Part shown: positions 43,128 through 49,045 of the stretch, piece by piece
Position numbering within the stretch: position 1 is the stretch's first letter
How the letters are laid out: every line of letters begins with the position of its first letter
From: Chitinophagales bacterium
Lineage (GTDB): Bacteria > Bacteroidota > Bacteroidia > Chitinophagales > CAIODY01
Length of the DNA stretch: 49,045 nucleotides
Assembly (NCBI GenBank): GCA_026461075.1
Contig: JAPJNH010000108.1
Span: 1 to 49,045, forward strand
Reading direction: 5' to 3'
Made by a program: the position numbers and the translations under genes
The notes under the pieces: generated by a model
What the model was told of the DNA's origin: nothing
Database searches by the model: none
Seen by the model: the letters and a program-made list of their open reading frames with translations, nothing else

Positions 43128-44171
43128 ATGAAGATACGTTTGTGCCTTTTTGTTCTGTTGTTCTCCTTGCATGCGAATGCGCAAGTAGGAGGACTGCATA
43201 CCTTTAGTTTTCTAAATTTACCAAGCTCTTCGTTTGTAAACGTTCTCGGACCTGCAGCGGATGCGGCAGAAAGAACGAGTATTTCAAATGCGTATAGAAA
43301 TCCTGCATTGCTCGATAATTCGTTGAATAATGCAATAGAAGTGAACCATACCTTTTGGTTTGCAGGTATCCAAAGTGGGTATGTCGCTACCGCCAGAACG
43401 ATTCATAAATCGGTATTTGCTGGAGGTTTGCAATATATTAATTACGGGAAATTTGAATCGAACGACGCATACGGTAATGGAAATGGGTTCTTTAATTGTT
43501 CTGAATACAACGCACACTTAAGCTGGTCGAAAGAAATCGCTCCGAGATATCATTTTGGCTATCGTACCGGCTTTGCCGCAAGTTATTTCGAAGCAGATAA
43601 TGCCTATGCATGGACAAACAGCCTTGGCGTATTGTATAGTGATACATCCAAGCGTTTTAAGGCTGGACTTACGGTATCCAATTTCGGATTTATAGGGAAT
43701 TATTTTGGAGGCAAAGGAAGAGATCCTAATGAAAGCCTTCCTTTAGATATTCGTCTTTCTGTTTCAAAGCGCTTGGAGCATATGCCTTTTACCTTTTACG
43801 CAGCGGCGCAACATTTAGAACAGTTTTATATTCGATATCCAGAGCCAGTAATTAGCACTTCTATCGATGGTTCTGATACCCTCGGCGCTTATACCAATAA
43901 GTATATTTTAGATAATATCGCTCGCCATTTGGCTGTGGGCGGTGTGTTCCATTTTGGAAAAAGTTTTGATTTGCAAGTGGGGTACAACCATCTGCGACGC
44001 AAAGAATTGAAAAATAACGACAGAGCGGGGATGACAGGCTTTTCCATGGGCTTCGAGGTGAAAACAAAATTCGCCTGGGTGGCTTACAGTCGGAGTTATT
44101 TTAATCCTGCTATGGCCAATAACTCACTTAGTTTTAGGATTCCCATGAATTGGAGTAAAAAAGCAGGCTAA
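43128..44171 (+). CDS. porQ: Type IX secretion system protein PorQ
   Basis: A 347-residue outer-membrane beta-barrel candidate from ATG 43128; the six codons upstream of it are not part of the signal peptide. The signal peptide MKIRLCLFVLLFSLHANAQ is followed by GGLHTFSFLNLPSSS, then AADAAERTSISNAYRNPALLD. This is the typical opening of the PorQ/PorV-like barrel family, with the NPALL turn. Alternating strands run to the end. In Porphyromonas gingivalis PorQ belongs to the T9SS attachment machinery at the outer membrane. The presence of several T9SS cargos in the same window fits. It starts 25 bases after gcvT and ends 64 bases before lspA. Confidence 0.8.
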   Translation: MKIRLCLFVLLFSLHANAQVGGLHTFSFLNLPSSSFVNVLGPAADAAERTSISNAYRNPALLDNSLNNAIEVNHTFWFAGIQSGYVATARTIHKSVFAGGLQYINYGKFESNDAYGNGNGFFNCSEYNAHLSWSKEIAPRYHFGYRTGFAASYFEADNAYAWTNSLGVLYSDTSKRFKAGLTVSNFGFIGNYFGGKGRDPNESLPLDIRLSVSKRLEHMPFTFYAAAQHLEQFYIRYPEPVISTSIDGSDTLGAYTNKYILDNIARHLAVGGVFHFGKSFDLQVGYNHLRRKELKNNDRAGMTGFSMGFEVKTKFAWVAYSRSYFNPAMANNSLSFRIPMNWSKKAG

Positions 44172-44223
44172 AATTATTTGAGAAAAATTGACAATATAAA
44201 ATAGTTGGAGCGACTTAGTGTTT

Positions 44224-44231
44224 TAACTTTG
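44224..44231 (+). promoter_or_regulatory. lspA -7 promoter element TAACTTTG
   Basis: An exact TAnnTTTG match four bases before the lspA ATG. Confidence 0.75.
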
Positions 44232-44235
44232 TAAT

Positions 44236-44937
44236 ATGATGGAACGCAAAAATAAAATGTGGTGGATTGCAGCCTTTACAGTTGCATTCGTATTGCTCGT
44301 TGATCAGTGGGTGAAGTTTTATGTAAAAACACATTTTGCCATCGGAGATCAATATGATGTTACAAGTTGGTTTAAAATACATTTTGTAGAGAATGAGGGA
44401 ATGGCCTTCGGCTGGAAACTTGGTCCTTCAGGAACTTGGGGCAAATTGGTATTATCTCTTTTTAGAATTGTTGCTGTATTTTTTATCGGCCGTTTTATTG
44501 TTCGCTTAATAAAGACGGAAGCAACTCCTGGCTTAGTATTTTGTTTGAGTTTGATTTTTGCAGGTGCCATCGGCAATATCTTAGATAGCCTTTATTTTGG
44601 TAGAATTTTCTCTGCATCTACCCCCTTTGATATAGCTACTTTATTTCCAAAAGGCGGAGGATATGCCAATATTTTACACGGCAAGGTAGTTGATATGCTT
44701 TATTTTCCGCTGTTTGAAGGCTATTTACCTAAATGGCTTGGTGGTGGATACTTTACTTTCTTTGATCCCGTTTTCAATATTGCAGACGCTTCTATTAGCG
44801 TGGGTGTGGCTTTGATGTTATTATTTCATCGTTCGATTTTTGATAATAATAAAGAGGAGGAATTAAACCTCTCCGAAAATGAAGAGTCAAACATAGCATT
44901 AAACAATCAAGAATCAACGGAATTGCCCAATGCATAA
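44236..44937 (+). CDS. lspA: Lipoprotein signal peptidase (signal peptidase II)
   Basis: A 233-residue inner-membrane aspartic protease that cuts the signal peptide from diacylated prolipoproteins. Four hydrophobic segments lie at about 9-28, 70-90, 98-116 and 182-196. The catalytic aspartates are D117 in AGAIGNILDSLYFG and D184 in PVFNIADASISVG. The second is preceded by an insertion of about 50 residues (FGRIFS ... YFTFFDP), usual in Bacteroidota LspA and explaining the length above the 165 residues of E. coli. ENEGMAFGW is the conserved NxGxAFG loop. A polar, acidic C-terminal tail follows. Its end overlaps the next gene by eight bases (ATGCATAA). Confidence 0.95.
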   Translation: MMERKNKMWWIAAFTVAFVLLVDQWVKFYVKTHFAIGDQYDVTSWFKIHFVENEGMAFGWKLGPSGTWGKLVLSLFRIVAVFFIGRFIVRLIKTEATPGLVFCLSLIFAGAIGNILDSLYFGRIFSASTPFDIATLFPKGGGYANILHGKVVDMLYFPLFEGYLPKWLGGGYFTFFDPVFNIADASISVGVALMLLFHRSIFDNNKEEELNLSENEESNIALNNQESTELPNA

Positions 44938-46000
44938 ATTACTGACATTAATTCTGCTAGTAGCTTTGTCTTTATGTAAGGCACAAGCGCAGAGTTCTAA
45001 TGTGAGTAGTATAAATGATCAGGCCAATTTGATTACGGATAATCGTCCGGTTCCTGTTGTGCAGACCATGCTCCGTTATGAGCCTAGCGCTTATTTTGGA
45101 GATACCAATACCTCTTTTAAATTCGCACAGCTTAGGGTAGATGCCAACTTGCCCTTGTTTTATTTTCAAGGTAAAAAAGGATTGACGCATTCTATCGGCT
45201 TTGGCTTAGGTTTTCGTTATTCTCTCCCGCAAGCTTCTTTTTTGTGGCGTTTTCATGAGGTATATAGCTTCAATACCAATATCAACTATACCATTCTAAA
45301 GCCAGGTAAATACATCTGGATGAACACACTAGGCACTGGTTTGGCAGATGATAATTATACGATTGATAATCCAAATATTCGTTTACTATTCAGTACCGTT
45401 TACGAGCGTTCGCTATCAGATCGAATCAAGGTTAGAGGTGGAGGCGTTTTCGCTTCAATAAACAAAGAACAGTTGTTTGTGCCAATGTTAGGCGTGCAAT
45501 GGAAAGTCTCCCGTAAAATAAACTTGTTTGTCGCATATCCTTATAACGTGCGTCTGAGCTATCGATACAATAAACAATGGCAGTGGTACGCATCTTGCCA
45601 CCGACGGATTGAAACCTTTCGAATTTCTGCTTATAACGAAGATTTGCCAACCGAAACAGCATCCGTTTTTCTAACGAAGTCGGATTTTCCAACTGGTATC
45701 GGCTTTAAGCATAACTTGGCAACAAGATTCCTTTGGAGCTTCGAACTTGGTACCTTAATGAAGCGCGACCTGTATTTTTATAATCGGGATGAGTTTCCTC
45801 GTATCAATGCAAAAGGCGCTACGCCTGTATTAAATGCTCCATTGCATTTGTATAATAATGCAGGACTCTATTTTGAGACCTCCTTGCGTTATATAATTCC
45901 GAATAGAAAGCGTAATATGCCGGCCAATACCAATGCCCGCATTCTTCAAATTTTAGATCCTAGTGACGCTGATTTGGAAGAAATATTAATTCAACATTAA
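44930..46000 (+). CDS. Outer-membrane beta-barrel candidate, DUF6268-like
   Basis: A 356-residue protein with a signal peptide (about 1-21, ending KAQAQ). The mature part alternates polar and aromatic residues in short strands: GFGLGFRYSLPQ, YIWMNTLGTGLADDN, RIKVRGGGVFAS, MLGVQWKVSRKINLFVAYPYNV, LWSFELGTLMKRDLYFYNRDEF and GLYFETSLRYIIP. This looks like a small outer-membrane barrel of the DUF6268 kind; the family call is from recall and not certain. An acidic C-terminal tail (DPSDADLEEILIQH) follows the last strand. It is translationally coupled to lspA by the eight-base overlap. Role unknown. Confidence 0.7.
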   Translation: MHKLLTLILLVALSLCKAQAQSSNVSSINDQANLITDNRPVPVVQTMLRYEPSAYFGDTNTSFKFAQLRVDANLPLFYFQGKKGLTHSIGFGLGFRYSLPQASFLWRFHEVYSFNTNINYTILKPGKYIWMNTLGTGLADDNYTIDNPNIRLLFSTVYERSLSDRIKVRGGGVFASINKEQLFVPMLGVQWKVSRKINLFVAYPYNVRLSYRYNKQWQWYASCHRRIETFRISAYNEDLPTETASVFLTKSDFPTGIGFKHNLATRFLWSFELGTLMKRDLYFYNRDEFPRINAKGATPVLNAPLHLYNNAGLYFETSLRYIIPNRKRNMPANTNARILQILDPSDADLEEILIQH

Positions 46001-46051
46001 AGGATTATATCTTTCTTAACTAATTGAAACATTTTAGAAGTACGTGGTGTT

Positions 46052-46059
46052 TAACTTTG
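46052..46059 (+). promoter_or_regulatory. -7 promoter element TAACTTTG of the metallophosphoesterase gene
   Basis: An exact TAnnTTTG match eight bases before the ATG at 46068. It falls inside the longer open frame that begins at 46044. Confidence 0.65.
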
Positions 46060-46067
46060 TACTACTT

Positions 46068-47303
46068 ATGCATACGCTTATCCGGATTTTTATTTTCGTA
46101 GCACTTTTTGTGTTGATTGATATTTATGTCGCACGTGCTCTTTACGCTTTGTTCGACAATCAAAGTTCCTTACGCATTTTTAAATGGATCTATTGGGGGA
46201 TTCATACCGCCTTTTGGTTAACACTAATTGGTTTATTGTTTTTCGTTTCACGTAAGGCAGGGATTAATAATTGGATGGCGCGTGGTGTGATGGGCTTTTT
46301 TATCTTTTTGTATATTCCAAAGTTATTGCTGGCGCTATTTCTATTGATACAAGATACAAGCCGCTTGTTTGCTTCTGTATTGCCTTTGTTGAAAGGGGAG
46401 GCTTTGTCTATGCCCGATCGTCGTAAGTTTATTACGCAATTAAGTGTTCTTGTAGCAGCAATCCCAATGGGAGCTGTATTGCACGGAATATGGAAAGGAA
46501 GATTTAAGTTTACTATTCATTGCCAAGAATTGAAGTTTAAAGATTTGCCTGACGCATTCGATGGTTTCACATTAACACAGTTAAGTGATATTCATATCGG
46601 CAGCTTCGACAATAAAGAAGAGTTGGAACGCGGACTAAAAATGGCTAACGACTTGAAAAGCGATATCATTGTATTTACGGGCGATTTGGTGAATAATGTC
46701 GCGAATGAAGCAGAGCCGTGGATTCCTTCTTTTCAAATGCTAAAGGCCCCATTAGGAGTTTATTCTATTTTGGGTAATCATGATTATGGCGACTATTTCC
46801 AGTGGGAATCGAGGGAAGCGAAAGTGGCGAATTTGGAATTATTGAAAAAATATCACGCTGATTCTGGTTTTAAATTATTGCTGAACGAACATACCATCAT
46901 AGAAAAAAACGGACAGTCAATTGTATTAGTAGGACTTGAAAATTGGGGCGCACCACCATTTCCACAATACGGTAATATGAAAAAGGCGACCGCATTCTTA
47001 GAGCCGGATACCTTTAAAATTCTACTATCGCATGATCCAACACATTGGGATTTGGAGGCCAAGAATCATCCTTCCAATATTTCATTAAGCTTAGCTGGAC
47101 ATACGCATGGGATGCAATTTGGCGTGGAAATTCCTTGGTTAAAATGGAGTCCCGTAAAATTTAAATATCCTAAATGGGCAGGCTTGTATCCTGAAGGAGA
47201 TTCGAAATATCTTTATGTGAACAGAGGTTTTGGTTATTTAGCATTCCCTGGAAGGGTAGGGATTTGGCCTGAAATCACCAAAATTACGTTGAGGAAAGCT
47301 TAG
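46068..47303 (+). CDS. Membrane-bound metallophosphoesterase (YkuE-like)
   Basis: A 411-residue protein. Three hydrophobic segments (about 3-24, 45-62 and 76-96) are followed by DRRKFITQLSVLVAAIPMGA, a twin-arginine-like motif before a further hydrophobic stretch. The calcineurin-like domain then shows LTQLSDIHIG (D174, H176), FTGDLVNN (D206), ILGNHDYGDY (N237, H238), LSHDPTHWD and LAGHTHGMQFG, the full dimetal set. Homologues such as YkuE act on the outer face of the membrane; the substrate here is unknown. The start is set by the -7 element and removes eight codons from the open frame. It is followed by the TM2 gene set. Confidence 0.88.
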   Translation: MHTLIRIFIFVALFVLIDIYVARALYALFDNQSSLRIFKWIYWGIHTAFWLTLIGLLFFVSRKAGINNWMARGVMGFFIFLYIPKLLLALFLLIQDTSRLFASVLPLLKGEALSMPDRRKFITQLSVLVAAIPMGAVLHGIWKGRFKFTIHCQELKFKDLPDAFDGFTLTQLSDIHIGSFDNKEELERGLKMANDLKSDIIVFTGDLVNNVANEAEPWIPSFQMLKAPLGVYSILGNHDYGDYFQWESREAKVANLELLKKYHADSGFKLLLNEHTIIEKNGQSIVLVGLENWGAPPFPQYGNMKKATAFLEPDTFKILLSHDPTHWDLEAKNHPSNISLSLAGHTHGMQFGVEIPWLKWSPVKFKYPKWAGLYPEGDSKYLYVNRGFGYLAFPGRVGIWPEITKITLRKA

Positions 47304-47356
47304 TTTTAAGAATGCCTTATTTTTAATATATTCGTGCATAGATAAAAAGTGTTATT

Positions 47357-47896
47357 ATGCTCAAGCATCTTTTAATTTTAGGGTTCCTTTTTTTAGGGAT
47401 TAATTCCGTTTCAATAGCAAATGATTTTAAACTAGATCAAGGCTCCATTGAAACTAAGTTTGATAATTCGGTAGAAGTTCCAATTGAACATTTTACTTAT
47501 TTTGCTGCAATTAAGGATGGGGTTATATCACGGGTGATTGATCAAAATATTGCGGGAGTGTTAGCTATTTGTTGTGGTACATTTGGAGCACATCGTTTCT
47601 ATATGGGGCAAATGGATGCGGGATTAAAGCATTTAGCTGTCACAGTTTTGGTTGGAGCATTTGGAGCCGCCTCATTGATAGCCCTAGGCACAACATCCCC
47701 AACCGGAACAACAACTACTTCTAACATAATTACAGGTTTTAGTATGGTTACCTATGGTTTGGCTTATTGTGGTAGTTTTGCGCATGGTGTTTATACCCTT
47801 GTTGAAGGAATTATGTATTTAGTCATGCCCGAAGCAAAATTTCAAGGTAAAATAGTAAAAGACCCTGCCTTTTTTGCAGCTTTCAAAAGAGATTGA
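47357..47896 (+). CDS. TM2-domain-like membrane protein, tandem copy 1
   Basis: A 179-residue protein. It has an N-terminal signal-like segment (about 1-21), then the element DFKLDQGSIETKF shared with the two following genes. About 30 residues later comes the TM2 signature GVLAICCGTFGAHRFYMGQ with GLKHL. The first helix is followed by an extra hydrophobic region (about 120-140) before the second signature VEGIMYLVMPEAKF, so the module spans about 110 residues against about 50 in a standard TM2 domain. It ends with a short charged tail. Function unknown. Two paralogues follow at once, on the same strand. Confidence 0.75.
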   Translation: MLKHLLILGFLFLGINSVSIANDFKLDQGSIETKFDNSVEVPIEHFTYFAAIKDGVISRVIDQNIAGVLAICCGTFGAHRFYMGQMDAGLKHLAVTVLVGAFGAASLIALGTTSPTGTTTTSNIITGFSMVTYGLAYCGSFAHGVYTLVEGIMYLVMPEAKFQGKIVKDPAFFAAFKRD

Positions 47897-47932
47897 TTTA
47901 TTCTCAACTTTGTAAAAGTCAAATTGTTTCCT

Positions 47933-48466
47933 ATGTTAAAAAGAGTGCTGTGTTTACTTGTATTGTGTTTCTTACTAAAGATAAATGCATATTCCTCAAT
48001 CTATAAATTAGATCAATGCTTGTTAGAAATGAAGTTTGAGCAGACTCAAGAGGTGTCTCTACATTTCTTTGATCAGAATGCGATAAATGATAATCAGGCC
48101 CATGTTAAACCAATCAACAAAAATCTTCTTGGCGCCGCGGCTGTTTTTTGCGGTACTGTCGGTTTACACAGATATTTATTGGGTCATACTTCTAGTGGAA
48201 CGATTCATTTATTGTTCAATATATTGCCTGCTGGATTGATAGCTGCCGGAGCGTTAATTTTTGATGCAAATATTGGTGGAATGATGTGTCAAAATGCATT
48301 TTATGGACTCATTGTAATGGCTGCAGGTATAGTAGTAGAATTAGGTCATATAGTTTTTACTGCGGTGGATGGGATTGTATATTTTGTCAATTCAAGTGAA
48401 AAATTCTCCATGAAAGGAGGATTAAGAGATGATCCATCCTTCTGTGCATCTTTTCATAGACATTGA
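47933..48466 (+). CDS. TM2-domain-like membrane protein, tandem copy 2
   Basis: A 177-residue paralogue of the preceding gene. It has a signal-like segment (MLKRVLCLLVLCFLLKINAY), the element YKLDQCLLEMKF, the TM2 signature GAAAVFCGTVGLHRYLLGH, an inserted hydrophobic middle, and VDGIVYFVNSSEKF near the end, finishing RDDPSFCASFHRH, like the PAFFAAFKRD end of copy 1. Identity with copy 1 is limited to these blocks, so the duplication is old. A frame open from 47924 adds three codons; the ATG at 47933 is preferred for its better signal peptide. It starts 36 bases after copy 1. Confidence 0.73.
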   Translation: MLKRVLCLLVLCFLLKINAYSSIYKLDQCLLEMKFEQTQEVSLHFFDQNAINDNQAHVKPINKNLLGAAAVFCGTVGLHRYLLGHTSSGTIHLLFNILPAGLIAAGALIFDANIGGMMCQNAFYGLIVMAAGIVVELGHIVFTAVDGIVYFVNSSEKFSMKGGLRDDPSFCASFHRH

Positions 48467-48481
48467 TCTAAAAAACTAATT

Positions 48482-49000
48482 ATGCGTTTTAAAGCCGTTG
48501 CATTTTCCGTAGCGTTTTGTCTTATTGCAATTACAGCTAGCGCCGCAGAATTTAAGTTGGATTCTGCTGCTGTGAATAGTCTTTTTAATTCATCAGTGGA
48601 TATTTCAAGCCAATATATGAATAGTGATAGTACTAAAGTAGGTACTATTCAAGATTCATTCCGGGTAAGTAAAAACACCGCCGCTTTATTGGCAATTTTT
48701 GGTAGTTCGCTTGGTTTGCATCGTTATTATATGGGACACGACAAAGCGGGTTGTATGCATTTGACCTTGAATTTTCTGTCCATCGGTGCTTGTGCTGCCG
48801 TAACTTTGATAGGGGTCTATTCAAATCCTGAGATTCTTGACCCTCCATTGAACTTGCCTACACTAATTGTAATCGGAGGCTTGTCTTATATTGCGCTGGA
48901 TAAAATTATGGGCTTTATTGAAGGGGTAACTTACCTGGCCTCCTCGGATAGTAGATTCAGAAATAAAATTCTAAAAAATCAGAGATATTTAAATTTCTAA
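48482..49000 (+). CDS. TM2-domain-like membrane protein, tandem copy 3
   Basis: A 172-residue third member. It has a signal peptide ending TASAA, the element EFKLDSAAVNSLF, the TM2 signature LLAIFGSSLGLHRYYMGHD with GCMHL, a proline-containing insert (EILDPPLNLP), then a hydrophobic helix and FIEGVTYLASSDSRF. The C-terminus (KILKNQRYLNF) differs from copies 1 and 2. It begins 15 bases after copy 2, so the three are probably one transcript. The window ends 45 bases after its stop, and further copies downstream cannot be excluded. Confidence 0.73.
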   Translation: MRFKAVAFSVAFCLIAITASAAEFKLDSAAVNSLFNSSVDISSQYMNSDSTKVGTIQDSFRVSKNTAALLAIFGSSLGLHRYYMGHDKAGCMHLTLNFLSIGACAAVTLIGVYSNPEILDPPLNLPTLIVIGGLSYIALDKIMGFIEGVTYLASSDSRFRNKILKNQRYLNF

Positions 49001-49045
49001 GTAAGCTTTAACCTAGTCGAACTTTCTTCTTTGGAACCATTCCTC

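Overview
The window comes from a chromosome of the phylum Bacteroidota. Support: at least five proteins end in type IX secretion system (T9SS) sorting domains; a PorQ-like T9SS component is present; LspA, arginine decarboxylase and dihydroorotase have the form usual in this phylum; and many genes have the Bacteroidota -7 promoter element TAnnTTTG just before the start codon. The DNA is moderately AT-rich. I see no phage, insertion sequence, CRISPR array, rRNA or tRNA gene. I do not place it below phylum level.

Layout. 1-6218: tail of a T9SS cargo gene, a GlcNAc-kinase-like gene, arginine decarboxylase, an Omp28/thioredoxin-like T9SS cargo, a repeat-filled convergent spacer, and dihydroorotase. 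6269-13118: mostly housekeeping metabolism, namely an SGNH hydrolase, DAHP synthase paired with a ribulose-phosphate-epimerase/CBS fusion, a Cys/Met-metabolism PLP enzyme, a membrane-anchored helix-hairpin-helix protein, acyl-CoA dehydrogenase and GpsA. 13208-25108: one 3,966-codon gene for a giant secreted repeat protein, a quarter of the window. 25169-32405 (minus strand): a TPR protein, CarA, and a tight gene run of acyl-CoA ligase, FAD oxidase, TadA and an unknown protein. 32479-38702: TrmH-like methyltransferase, an unknown secreted protein, enoyl-CoA hydratase, a small membrane protein, and a type-B T9SS protein directly abutting pdxJ. 38809-49000 (plus strand): a T9SS cargo, IlvE, GcvT, PorQ, LspA, a beta-barrel candidate, a membrane metallophosphoesterase, and three tandem TM2-like proteins.

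How it fits together. Core amino-acid, pyrimidine, B6 and lipid genes are interleaved with surface-protein genes. The giant protein, the Omp28-like protein and the type-B protein would cross the outer membrane through T9SS, which uses PorQ; LspA would mature the cell's lipoproteins. Genes are closely packed: no gene-free stretch exceeds 300 bases. The longest, 4619-4847, holds a terminator and inverted/tandem repeats. Strand-convergent gaps carry symmetric hairpin terminators.

Most interesting items: the exact 876-bp period and synonymous scrambling in the giant gene; the epimerase-CBS fusion beside DAHP synthase; the tandem set of enlarged TM2 proteins; and the very regular 4-nt spacing between the -7 promoter element and ATG, which implies leaderless mRNAs. 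I did not find a clear new defence or mobile system.
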